Origin: Vandiemenella viatica
Lineage: Eukaryota; Arthropoda; Insecta; Orthoptera; Morabidae
Direction: 5' to 3'
Assembly (NCBI GenBank): GCA_031002005.1
Contig: CM061919.1
Span: forward strand, 220,780,739-220,844,738
DNA: 64,000 nt
Shown: one piece after another, positions 36,092-46,426 of the stretch
How the letters are laid out: every line of letters begins with the position of its first letter
Position numbering within the stretch: position 1 is the first letter of the stretch
The notes under the pieces: model-generated
Told to the model about the DNA's origin: nothing
What the model saw: only the letters and a program-made list of their open reading frames with translations
Databases searched by the model: none
Position numbers and translations under genes: made by a program

Positions 36092-36670
36092 CATATCTGT
36101 TTATTTTCGTTTAAGGCTGAAATAAGATAACGTTAGTAGCTTCCTGCACCTATTACTGGGGACGAATTACCGACGCCTGTTGTCTCTGTCCTTGAGGCAC
36201 TCGCTGAATCGAAGCCCGCGTGTGACTTGGACCGCACATGAGTTACGCCTGCTTCCGGGCGTCCTTGACATGCGACCAGACTCTCGCCTTGAGTTCGCAC
36301 CGACTATCATCAAACAAACTCTAGCAGCTGCCAGAAAACTATTCGCTCTTTCTAATCAAAGTCGAAAGTAATTCCTCGTCCGTAAACATATTCCGGTTAA
36401 CCACGACGACAAATTTGCTTATCTTAATTAACCAAAGAAATCTTGTGTGTATGAATAATCTTGTTCGCCCTGTTAGGAAAATCATTGTAATTATCCAAAG
36501 AGCATTGTGGGTGCGCCAACAGCAGAGTATCACCAAGTCCCTTGTTAATGTGTTAAGGCGCTCAGTCATAATGATCACTAAATGGTCAACTACACTAACC
36601 AAAGTTGTTAAATGTTGATACTTCGGTTTTAAGAAATTTAACGATTTAAACAATGTATATACAGGTATAA
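36092..36670. other. Stretch with no recognised gene
   Basis: No domain or repeat recognised. The 116-codon minus frame at 36339-36689 has no known motif. Confidence 0.45.
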
Positions 36671-36671
36671 A

Positions 36672-36860
36672 CAGCTTCACGAGTTTCAAGCTGCGTCGAA
36701 ATGCTCCTACTCCCGACGTTTCGACCAGGCCTTAGGTCTTCCTCAGGGATCTTATCCTCTTTCTGAGTCTGCTAGAGACTGAGGATGACATAAGGCCTGG
36801 TCGAAACGTCTGGAAGAAGAAGGAGGAGCATTTCGACGCAGCGTGAAACTCGCGAAGCTG
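36672..36860. repeat. Foldback repeat with paired hammerhead-like cores
   Basis: The left arm 36672-36747 is the inverse of the right arm 36777-36860 (shared AGCTGCGTCGAAATGCTCCT and GACGTTTCGACCAGGCCTTA). Each arm reads CTGAGGA, a short GAC/GTC or GACC/GGTC stem around AAGGCCT, then GAAAC (right arm CTGAGGA at 36779-36785 and GAAA at 36803-36806; left arm on the minus strand). This is the CUGANGA...GAAA half of a hammerhead ribozyme, in two opposed copies. Confidence 0.65.
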
Positions 36861-37390
36861 CGGTAATCTGACGGCTGCGATATCGGAAAAATCTTTTATA
36901 ATGTGAATATGGATTCCTGAAGTAATCTCAGTGTAATTCCACTTTTTTTCAATCATCAGTGTCATACTGGTTTGATGAAATCCTCTAGCTGTTATTTACT
37001 GAAATCATCTATGTTACTCCATTATACTTCCAAGTCCCTTCAAACTCAACAGAAATTCTTTAAATCCTGTAGAACAAACCTTAGGGTCAAATACAGGTCA
37101 CGTTCGTATTTCAGCCAGATTAGATCAAATATTCTGTGTAATACAGTTTTGGTTTTAATTTTCCTTAAGAGGTCAAGAACTCAAGAAACTGATCAGATCA
37201 CGTCGGCTGTCATGATTTGTGACACTGAAAAAATAATTTTTGATGATGACTCAATACTTGTTTATCTCTAATGCTATTGGCAAGGTAGAACTTCTACTAT
37301 TCTCTACGTAAATTTATTAATACTTAGTTATTTAAAAATAAACTTCATTAGATTTTAGTATCTTTGTTATTTTAATGTGTATGAATTATT
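36861..37390. other. Stretch with no recognised gene
   Basis: AT-rich. The 99-codon plus frame at 36972-37271 has no known motif. Confidence 0.45.
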
Positions 37391-37394
37391 GTCA

Positions 37395-37655
37395 CCCCAA
37401 TACAATTAATTTTGTTTATTTCTTATTTTTTTTCCGAACATATTTCACTTCATTCTCTGAAACATTTTCAGTGGTTCTATCTGTTGAGTGTGTATATATT
37501 ATGGTATGTAAAATTGTAGCATAAAACAAGTTAATTACATACATACACACTCAATAGATAGAACCGCTGAAGATGTTTTAGAGAGTGAAGTAAAACGAGT
37601 TCGGAAAAATAAATAAGAAATAAACAAACTCAATTGCATTGGTGTGAAAATTCAT
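37395..37655. repeat. Second foldback repeat of the hammerhead-like family
   Basis: Left arm about 37395-37505 and right arm about 37525-37655 are inverse copies sharing TTGTTTATTTCTTATTT, GTTCTATCTRTTGAGTGTGT and the CTGAAGA-containing core. The right-arm core CTGAAGA is at 37567-37573, and its GAAA has become TAAA. The left arm keeps GAAA but has CTGAAAA. The downstream GAGTTCGG...AATAAA...CTCAATTGCATTGG aligns with 19760-19830. Confidence 0.7.
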
Positions 37656-37739
37656 TTGTTATTTTGTGTCTGCATGATAGTAAATTCGTGGCGTGGGAAC
37701 TATCCTAGACACGTGAGTATACTCAGAACATAGTCACCG

Positions 37740-38060
37740 GCTTACATCTAGTATCGACAACCCATTACAATATACGTCCTCAATCATCTGCTTCATGTGT
37801 TTTAATTTTTGTCTTCCTCTACAGTTCTTTCCTTCGACTATTCACTTTACTAAGATACTAACCAATCCTCCATGGATTAAAATATAACTCACCATCCCTA
37901 TCTCTTCCCTAGACTCTTTCACAAACATCTTTGCTCACCCATTATCTCAAAAACACATTCATTTCGTACTTTATCTGTCCACTTCCAAACCACCACATTT
38001 AAAATGCTTCAATAGTTCTATAACTGTCCAATCGTATTGATATCAGGATCGAAAGTTCCG
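37740..38060 (-). pseudogene. LINE RT C-terminal tail
   Basis: Colinear with 25965-26290: TACAGTTCTTTCCTTCGACT, CCATCCCTATCTCTTCCCTA, TTCGTACTTTATCTGTCCAC and AAAATGCTTCAATAGTTC. On the minus strand these are the EAFE...KVRNE...RRER segments of the RTE-like tail. No open frame. Confidence 0.75.
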
Positions 38061-38204
38061 TAGAATATACATTACTACACCTTGCGATTCCAACAATTTC
38101 GTATTATCTTACAGATGATTAACAGTTTATTAATTACAAACAAAGCATTTAAATAACTCATCAACACAAAAAATTCACTTCGTACTAGTAACAAAATCAG
38201 CAAG

Positions 38205-38350
38205 TAATAGGACGCAGATTCGAATCCCCGTCCGGACATACAGATTTGGGTTTTCCATGGTTTCCCTAAATCACTCCAGGTGAATGTCGGCATGCTTCCC
38301 TCAAAAGACCGTGGCCGAATTCCTTCGCGTCAACGAGGCGACAAACCATA
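38205..38350 (+). mobile_element. tRNA-derived SINE (family A), plus strand, 5'-truncated
   Basis: B-box GATTCGAATCC (38217-38227) is followed by CCCGTCCGGACATACAGATT, TTTCCCTAAATCACTCCAGG and ACCGTGGCCGAATTCCTTCG, then an A-rich tail at about 38350-38380. Confidence 0.85.
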
Positions 38351-38784
38351 AGCAAAAAAAAAACAAAAACAAAACTACAAATAATAATTGTAGGGTAGTT
38401 TTAAAAAAGTAAAAACTTTGAATATAATTCAGACGGCCTCATAACTTTTTTTAACTGAAAATACTTTTTACAGATTACATTGCTGCAAAAACAGTGTCTC
38501 ATTTCGTCTGTGTGCTATAGTGAAGCAGATTGAGTCAGATTGATAAGGTAATTTAATGAGACGGAAATTTGCTCTCGAAAACATTCAATGAAGGAAAATA
38601 AACCGTTTATTCAATGTAGATTTCAATAATACAGGCGAACTCCATATAAATTCTTGTAAACAGTTAAAAGTCCTGGGGGCATGAAACAGGAATCATTCAG
38701 TAGCATGGGACATACTCTAGTACAAAAAGAAAACTTCTATGTTTACCAGTATGCGTATGCAAGACATGCAATAAAACCTAGTAT

Positions 38785-38850
38785 TATAATATGTGGACGT
38801 TGTGGATCATTTTCCTCAATAGCTGATAATATTAACAGATAAATATAGCC
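38785..38850 (-). repeat. Partial copy of the 1.3-1.7 kb repeat
   Basis: TGGACGTTGTGGATCATTTTCC and GCTGATAATATT match 1420-1480 almost base for base. Confidence 0.85.
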
Positions 38851-38976
38851 TAAGTAATTTATCTATTCTGTCCACAACCCACAGATTCGAGAAAATAATA
38901 CCAGCTTGATGTGAAATTCTCGGTATATACAATAATCACATATTCTTACTGATAATTTAATTTTCCTGAAAATGTC

Positions 38977-39019
<43 letters not shown>

Positions 39020-41790
39020 ATGCCGGTCTATCGCATTGGCTTAACTTATTTTGATAAATAGACAACAACAACAACAACAAAAAAAACACACTTAATCACG
39101 TTACTGAAATTAATTATACTTCATAGTAAAGTATATATTTTGTTTCGTTTCATACATTCAGATGACAAGAACTGAGTTTTAATTTGTGTAATTCATAGAG
39201 TTCATATTGCAGTTGTGCGCCGACCTTAGGATTGTGTCTAACCGTCTACAAATATAACAGACTCCCGAACCGGTTGACTTCATACATTGAAGGTCAAGAT
39301 ATTTATAATCTCTAGCTTCAAATATCTGTCCATCCTGTCATAGTCGAGCCTTCCGACCGTGACCCAAAATTTCCGTTATTACAAAGATTTCTTCAGGGAA
39401 AACCGGCGCCTGACGTCGCAGTCTGCCATTAAGGCGTAACAACAACCATCAGCTGCGCTACCTGTCATTGGTCGAGTGAAAGTTCCGTTCGGATGACGCG
39501 TTCCTCCACACGAAGGGGGAACTCGGGCCAAGGCTGAATCCTACCAGCCTGCTGTCCAGAAGATACGACGCTACATCACTAACGCATTATTCTATCCATG
39601 TTTGCAAACAACGCGAAAACATTATGTTAATCTAAGGTACAGCTAAAGAAGTGCAAGCAGCAACTTAAAACGCTAAAGCGCTGCTATATAGGACATGGGA
39701 CATGAATTCAAATCCTTCTAACGATGCATCTGCCAACCTGATTAAATGAACAGAGAGGCGAATGTTGGAATGGAAAACATTTCACGTCACAGAATAAAAG
39801 TTCCACATACTGAATTACATAACCCCGTTGGCAAGTAGACCTTCCTCATATGAAGACCGTACCCAATGTCACATGAGTTGTTTTCAACATTAAGGAAAGG
39901 TCTAATCCTGTTTTTAATGCGAACTTTCGGAGTTGCCGTGGCCAGCAAAGTGGAAACCTTCAGTAACTATGTATCTCAGCAAAATCTAAGGATCTAAGGA
40001 AGTGTTGCAATGGTCAGCGTAGCGGAAACCTTCAGTAACTACGTGCTTCAGAAAAATCTAAGGAACATTTCAACAAAACAGCGTCTCTAATTGAATGCGT
40101 ATCTTAAAATATTTGAGACGTTTTTTACCAGGACAATTTATTTCTATTGAGATCATAAATAACGAGTTTAGTCATTTCCCGTCTTTTTATAGCTAAATAT
40201 GTTTTTTCACCCTCGTCAAAGCATATTTTAGTAATATGGTTTTACCATGTTGAAACAATATTTTCGTTTTCATTAAACAGATATTTTAATAGTTTACAGG
40301 ATAACAAGAGAATATAAAGCAGTAATGAGAAAATTAATTTCAAGGCACGGGATTTGCATTCTTTAATGGAAGTACACTAGTGAATACCGCTGTTTTGACT
40401 GCCTATTATTTGCTGTGCATATCGACGGGAACAAGTTTTGGCTACAGACAATAAACGTCACCAACAATCCGTTGATATCCTTTTAAGCTGATACGATTTG
40501 TTTTCGATTTTTGTTGGAACTTTGATTTTAATGTCACGAAGTTCCAACGATGCACACGGCGATTTTGTATGCACATATCTTGAACTGAGGTACAGAAATA
40601 TTTTTAAGAAATCTTTAAAAATCAACTCTTTCCTTCATTCCTCTAAAATACAAAATTTTATTCTCTTTTACGATTTAATACGAATCTATTCTTTAAGTTG
40701 AATTGAATGGTAAAATGGGTTTAAACTTATTGGGTCATTATTTGATGACTTATTCATCTTTTATATATAAAAAAATCCTGCACCTTTAGATCTTGAATTC
40801 TATTTGGAAAATCGAGATCTTACGAAAAAGCCCTCTTAACTAACCCAAGACCACTATTTAAAATTATCGTTTCATGCGCTCTGATGGCAAATTTTTCGGC
40901 TCTGGGAAATGCAATCTTAAATGGATCTTAAAGGTATTTCATAGAGTTAACGATACTTGTTATCACTAGATTTTAATTAATGCAAGAAATAATTATATTT
41001 GCAGTACGTTGTGCTGTTTGTATAAATCTAGAAATTGCTAATAACTTGAACTAATAAAAGACATTTCCAGCTACTTTCAAGTTACACCATAAAGAAGGCA
41101 AGTTTAAAATATATCACTCTGCATAACAGAAGAATCTGAAAAACTGCTCAGTCAATGATTCGGATAGAACCTATTATAGTTGTCTGTGCTAAAGAAGCTT
41201 CGCTCGGTATACAGTTACTTAAAATCACAGTTATATCTGTTTCCCCCAAGGACAGTATCACCCTTCCATTACCATCTAGTGATTGCCTGAGATGCATGAG
41301 TCGACAGAAAAAACCGGACAGCGGTTTGGAGCTGTAGGCAGACACAAAAGAACAGATGTAAGCTTGACGTAACGAAGGACAAAGGTTCAATATATTAATA
41401 TTTGAAGTTTTACATTTATTCTCTTCATGTTCGTATGAATAAAATGACAGTTCATTTCATAAAACCATAGTGCAACATTAAAATACTTCGCAACCATACG
41501 CTAGCTAGTTCAAGACATAGAACAGCAGTTTTAAAATGAAACAAGTACCAATTGATTTAATATAATATTTTGTTGCTTATAAATAGTTTTCCGTACACGT
41601 ATTTCAAACTAGCAGAGAACCCGTCGTTTATCGGGTGATGGATATGAAAGTTCTGATGCTTTAACCCGTTTGATTGGATTGTCATAAATATTCTTCATCA
41701 TCATCAACTTTGGCCGTTTTCCCTACCATTTTCGAGATATTTGTAAAAAAACTGAATCGTTGCACGTTTAAATTTTCGATGTGGAGGTGA
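38851..41790. other. No recognised gene, with poly(T) and a tandem duplication
   Basis: Includes a 40-base poly(T) at 38979-39018 and a (CAA)n run just after 39060. A GC-richer patch lies at 39390-39540 and a 72-bp tandem pair at 39932-40068. Otherwise AT-rich without motifs. Confidence 0.5.
39932..40068. repeat. Tandem duplication, 72-bp period x2
   Basis: GTTGCCGTGGCCAGCAAAGT... (from 39932) and GTTGCAATGGTCAGCGTAGC... (from 40004) share GGAAACCTTCAGTAACTA and AAAATCTAAGGA. Confidence 0.85.
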
Positions 41791-42370
41791 TGGAGAGGGG
41801 GTGGGTTTTATAAACCAAATGTAAACAGTATTTTTTCTTTGTTTTAAAGTATATGTGAGCAAAGTTAAGTTGAAATAGGATAAAAACTGTAGCTTTTCAT
41901 AAAGAACATTTACAAAAATTAGATGCGATAAAGGCGGTGAGGAGTTGGGTTTTTGTAAACATAATGTATTTTTCTCTTTGCTTTAAAGTATACGTGTGCA
42001 AAATTCCTTCAAAATCGGAGAAGAACTGTAACTTTGTATAAAGGTCATTGGCAAAAATTAATGGGACTGAAAGGGGGAGAGGGATTGGGTTTCTGTAAAC
42101 CAAATATACACAGTATTTTTCTGTTTGTTTTAAAGTACACGTGTGAAAAGTTCCATCGACATTGGATAAAAACTGTGGGAATGTATACAAATTATTGGCA
42201 AAAATTACGGATTTTGAAAAGGGGAGAAGGATTGGGTTTCTTTAAACCAAATGTAGACAGTATTTTTCTTTTCCTTTTAAGTATATTTTTTGAAAAGTTC
42301 CACCAATATTTGGACAAAATCTATAGCTTTTCATAAAAGTTAATAAGTGTAAAGCTGGAGAGGTGTTGCT
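41790..42370. repeat. Satellite-like array, four units of about 140-148 bp
   Basis: The anchor GGATTGGGTTTCTGTAAACC (or close variants) starts at about 41798, 41941, 42081 and 42229. Each unit then has AGTATTTTTCT, TTTAAAGTAYACGTGTG, AAAGTTCC and ATAAAAACTGT. The last two units are in frame with each other (a 49-residue repeated peptide in 42034-42336, WQKL..L K.GEGLGF.KPN), which is probably incidental. Confidence 0.88.
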
Positions 42371-42554
42371 TTTTTAAATTTTTTTATCAGAAACCTTCTC
42401 CGTGAAAAAACACGTTATATGTGACAATGTTTATGTTGATCGGTCAACTGTCTCGAAGTCCGTTAATCTCAGATATGCCAGCATACATTTTTACACATAT
42501 AGATACAAAACATTGAACTCACGTATGCTGTAGTTCAACAATAACTCAGTGTAG

Positions 42555-42632
42555 GGAATCAGGGATTGGAATAAATTACCAAGAGAAATAAGGAATAACT
42601 TATCAAAAATGCTGATACAATTTAAAGTTGAA
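42555..42632 (+). pseudogene. Short LINE C-terminal fragment
   Basis: Plus strand reads GIRDWNKLPREIRNNLSKML then FKVEIR, the W..LP.EIR...S...FK end motif of non-LTR polyproteins. It is cut by the MITE that begins at 42641. Confidence 0.65.
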
Positions 42633-42640
42633 ATTCGTAG

Positions 42641-43040
42641 GGGTTCGTGCACAAACTACGCGTCTCAGTCCAGGGGCGGGGGGGGGGGGCATGTTGGCTG
42701 GAAGGCTACGCGGGGCTATCTTGGGGGGGAGGGGGGTTTCAGAGCCAGACCACGAAGCATTCCTTTCATAATATTTTTCACAGTTAAAATGAGGTACAGA
42801 ACACACAACAGCATGTGAATATTTATTTCCCTCAGCTAATTGTCTCCGTATGTAATTTACAATAGTCTGGCAGGAGGAAACACTACAAAATGTCTTTGTG
42901 GAATCAAAAGGGAAAAAAGATACGTGCTACGTGGATGGGGGGGGGGGGGGGCAGAAACAAAAGCCACGTAGAGCTACGTGAGGGGAGGGGGGTTCACAAC
43001 AGGAGGCCAGAATGGAGCTACGTGGTTTATGGACGCTCCC
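42641..43040. mobile_element. 400-bp MITE (GGGAGCGTCC family), copy B
   Basis: The right end GTTTATGGACGCTCCC (43025-43040) is followed by TAA. The left end GGGTTCGTGCACAAACTACG is a mutated version of the family terminus. The internal core ACACAACAGCATGTGAATAT is identical to copy A. There are several G runs (about 42678-42690 and 42936-42950). Confidence 0.85.
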
Positions 43041-44003
43041 TAATTGCTAAAAACATGCGGGTAAAATGGAGGTTTCAAGAAACTGCCACCGGAGTGTGCG
43101 CTCCGTCGCAATTCAATTAAATTAACGCGAGAAGAGAAAACGGTGGATTGTTTGGAGGCCGAAACCAGCCGCCATGTTAGACACATAAAGTATACGAGTT
43201 CAGATGCAAGTTAGTTTTCACACCTGAAGTTACGTGCAATATTCAGCGTCTTCTGTTAACGAAATGGTCAATGCGATTGACTTTTGATATACTTTAACGA
43301 AAGTGTGTATGTCCCAAATGCCTCTCTTAAACACAGTATCAAATTAGTACAAAGATTTCACGGTTGGCAGAGGGTCTGTACAGCATTCTGCGTGAACATC
43401 GGCAGCAACATTTCACAATCTCATACAAATTCGTTGGTTGACTATTATTACGTGTCTCCCCGAGATTCTCCAGACTCTGAATGGAATATCTACCCTATAT
43501 AGATTCTGCGACATTACGTATTATAGTGTGAAATTAGCTCTATTAGTAATACGGCGTTAGCTGCAGTCTTTAAACATCGCTTTACATTTAAGGCAGCAAC
43601 GGATGAAAGACTGATCCACATCTTTCCGAAGGCCTGAGAAAAGAAAGGAAAGGTTACACTGTCTTTAACAGCTATCATATTGCTACAGCTAAATATATTA
43701 AAGTAGGTGCCGATTTTTTTATGTGAATCATCAGCTATTGGCGCGCCTTGGATGGCTTGCCAAACCTCGACAAGCTGTCTCAAATTGAAACATGTGGACA
43801 GGGCGTTGGGCTTGGTTTGTGTCGGATTGATAGCACTTATGGCTGATCCGATCGAGTGCCGGTTTTTTGGGCACAAATCAAAGGAAGTTTGCGGCAAGCG
43901 CTTCCGAAGCGTCTACAAGTTTGTGCGGACTTTGTCCGCCGTCAGTGCATAACCGATACTGACATGCGTTCCTGTTTGTTGTGCTAGAAGAACTGCAGGA
44001 AAA
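43041..44003. other. No recognised gene next to a Harbinger remnant
   Basis: A 127-codon minus frame (43514-43897) and an 81-codon plus frame (43707-43952) overlap. Neither resembles a known protein. They may be part of the PIF/Harbinger element whose MADF gene starts at 44004, but no terminal repeat was found. Confidence 0.4.
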
Positions 44004-44141
44004 ATGAATAAATGGCCCAACAAGGATGTTATAAAATTTTCGGAATGCTACCATGTAGAACCCTGCATTTGGGACCAGAAGAATAAAGACCATAAAGAAA
44101 AAAAAGTAGCCGATGTTGGAGTCGTCTTAGCGAAATTTTAA
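44004..44141 (+). pseudogene. MADF-domain protein, truncated (PIF/Harbinger accessory)
   Basis: The ATG at 44004 opens MNKWPNKDVIKFSECYHVEP then CIWDQKNKDHKEKKVADVGV. This matches the start of a MADF (Myb/SANT-like) domain: W, helix 1, the hydrophobic pair before CLWD, and K..Y..K.K. It stops after 45 codons (TAA 44139-44141), where a full domain has about 80-90 residues. MADF or Myb-like proteins are the usual second gene of PIF/Harbinger transposons, where they help the transposase bind DNA and enter the nucleus. Here it points towards a transposase fragment on the other strand only 83 bases away, so both 3' parts seem to have been lost in one deletion. Confidence 0.72.
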
Positions 44142-44223
44142 TTAAACCTGTCATGCAGATTTTTTTTTAAAAAAAAGTTCTTACTATCACATTTGGTAAA
44201 CATTAAAAGAAAAAAACAAGATT

Positions 44224-44715
44224 CTATTCGCTCTGGCTCGGATATAAATTTATTAATTTAGCTGGTATAGTATAACTGCTCTGAAGTCTATTTTCTTTGG
44301 AAATCATAGGTGAAATGTCATTCAGCGAATATTCAGAATCAGCATAGCTCTTCCTGCAGAAGTTATCAAACTGCCCAAATGGCTCAAAAAGAAGCTCATT
44401 AAATGATTCTTCCTTAAATTCTCTGCAATCAAAAAATAATTGATACTGACATTATAATGTAGATAAAACAATAATTATTATGCAATTATAATTATAAAAC
44501 AATATCTTATAATAAATGAAATACATATACATACATGAAGCTACATAGAAATCATAGTTACATGAATAAAATTATAATAATTACTTTGTACGGTTTCTAT
44601 GGATTTTTAACATCCACGGTCTTCTTTGCAGTCTTTCTCGTTTTTTAAAAAATATTTTTTTAATAAAATAAGTTAGGCCAAAAGTTATGACCGACACAAC
44701 CTCGACGTCCGTCAT
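44224..44715 (-). pseudogene. PIF/Harbinger transposase, first two exons, truncated
   Basis: Exon 1 (44715-44585, minus) starts MTDVEVVSVITFGL and ends RERLQRRPWMLKIHRNRT. A 162-bp intron (44423-44584) has a GTAATT donor and a TTTTTTGATTGCAG acceptor. Joining in phase gives KEFKEESFNELLFEPFGQFD, then NFCRKSYADSEYSLNDISPM, ISKEN and YTIPAKL, and a stop at 44224-44226. The RR.W...I...R, FGQF.NFCRMS and ISP.I.K.NT..R..IPA blocks are the N-terminal region of Harbinger transposases. The DDE nuclease domain is absent. An upstream in-frame ATG (44862) exists but looks like leader sequence. Confidence 0.82.
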
Positions 44716-44914
44716 GCTTGCTTCTCCAAAACAAATAAGCGCACTAACAAGCGTGTAGATTTTACTGTTTACCTCCCCAAAATTAACCAAGCGTTTGTGG
44801 CAAGTGCAAATCGCGTGGTCCCGGGGTAAGACCGACTCATGTCCCGTGACTACAAACGGCATGGCGCTCTCTTATGCAGTCAGGCATCCCCTCCGTCACC
44901 GCTCTCTACTCCCT

Positions 44915-45228
44915 TTTGATTTTTGGAGACAATTTAGACGAACTTCCGATGATTTTAGCATGAGATTTACATAATTCAATCCCTTTGACAACCTTCCTTG
45001 AACAAAAATTTGATTTGAAATTTAATAATAAGCCAACTGAACCTACAACTAGACATGGAAAAACAATGGATGCCGTATTTTCAAGATATCTCGATAACAT
45101 ATCATCAAATACTTTTGATAGATACTTAAGTTACTTTCGGCCAATCATTTATTTAATACTGTCTTATACACCTTCGACAGCTACTATTAGAGAAATCACA
45201 GAAGATACATCAAATAATATTCCGTAAC
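44915..45228 (+). pseudogene. EEP-family endonuclease C-terminal fragment
   Basis: The plus strand reads FGDNLDELPMILA, then a damaged GDFN (broken by a stop near 44960), LTTFLEQKFDLKFNNKPTEP, TTRHGKTMDAVFSRYLDNIS and FRPIIYLI. The GDFN...TTR.GK.IDAVF.RYL...Y.SYH.PI layout is the back half of an apurinic-type endonuclease/exonuclease/phosphatase domain. It is known from non-LTR elements and from Helentron-type helitrons. Which source applies cannot be told here. Confidence 0.7.
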
Positions 45229-45516
45229 TGCGCTGGAAAAAAGTCTACATCAAAAAAAAAATTATTTGTCTTGTATTTATATTCTATATTTATTATTATA
45301 ATAAGAAAAATATAATTATTTTACTAACGAAACTCTGTTTTTATTTATTTTATTCTACATTTTTTAATTATAAATTATTTCAATAACTATAAATTTCGAT
45401 GATTCACATCTGCGGGGTGTCCCGTGAATGACACAGTTTTTGTTTTTTACTTCCTAACGGTATTCGGAATGTTCTTTTTTCTTACTTCGGTCTATACAGT
45501 TCGTCGACATCGAAGT
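45229..45516. other. AT-rich spacer
   Basis: Very AT-rich. Nothing recognised before the mariner end. Confidence 0.5.
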
Positions 45517-46426
45517 TACAGGGCTAGTGAAAATGATTGCAGTGATTTCAGAAAATTACTGCAATTACAGTATTTGACACATACTTACAAGATTACACAG
45601 ATATATAAACAAATTGTGACAGTTTTTTTTTTTTTTTTTTTTTTTTTGTGTCTACAGATGCTCAATATGTGCACCTTTAGTGACTCTGCTTACATCAAGT
45701 CTATATGTCGAGTTCTTCCCATACCCGATGCAACAAGTCTCTGTCAATGAGAGCAAATGCATTGGTGATAGGTCCGGGGAACGAGGAGGCCATGACATCA
45801 GCTGATGATCGGAATCCCCACACGACCAATCCATCTGTTTGAAATCCTGGTGTTTAGGAAATTATGGACAACTAGAGAAAAATGGGGTGGAGCACCGTCC
45901 TGCTGGAAAATGAAATCTTCACTGTCAGCTTCCAGAAGTGGCATGATTCTATTTTGCAACGTTTTCAGATAGATTTTCCCTGAGATCGTCTCCTCATTAA
46001 AGAAAAAAGGCCCATAAAGTTTCTTTCGTGAGATCGCGCATAAAATATTCACTTTGGGAGAGTCACGAACGTGCTACACATAAGCATGGGGGTTTTCCAC
46101 TCACATGAAAAGTGGCCTCATCATTAAACACAAGTTTTTCTGCGAATGTTTCGTCTTGTTCTAGACATTGGGCACAGAACTGAAAACGACGCACTTCATG
46201 GTTGTGCGACAATGCTTGTAGCAACTGTAACCTGTAAGGCTTCATAAACAGTCGCTTCCGTAGGATTCTCCAAACGGCCTTCCGTGGTATACCTAATTCC
46301 CTGCTCGCTCGAGGAGTAGACTTCTGTGGGCTACGAACGTAACTGGCGCGCACACGTTCAACGTTTTCTCCAGACACAGGAGGACGACCCGTTGTTTTAC
46401 CTTTACAATGGCATCCCGTGGCTTTA

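Noticed and set aside
42034..42336. Repeated peptide suggesting a repeat protein
   Set aside because: It is a by-product of the satellite array. The other units are out of frame and contain stops.
43514..43897. 127-codon minus-strand frame as a gene
   Set aside because: No recognisable domain, no start context, and an overlapping frame on the other strand. It may be part of the Harbinger element, but I cannot support that.
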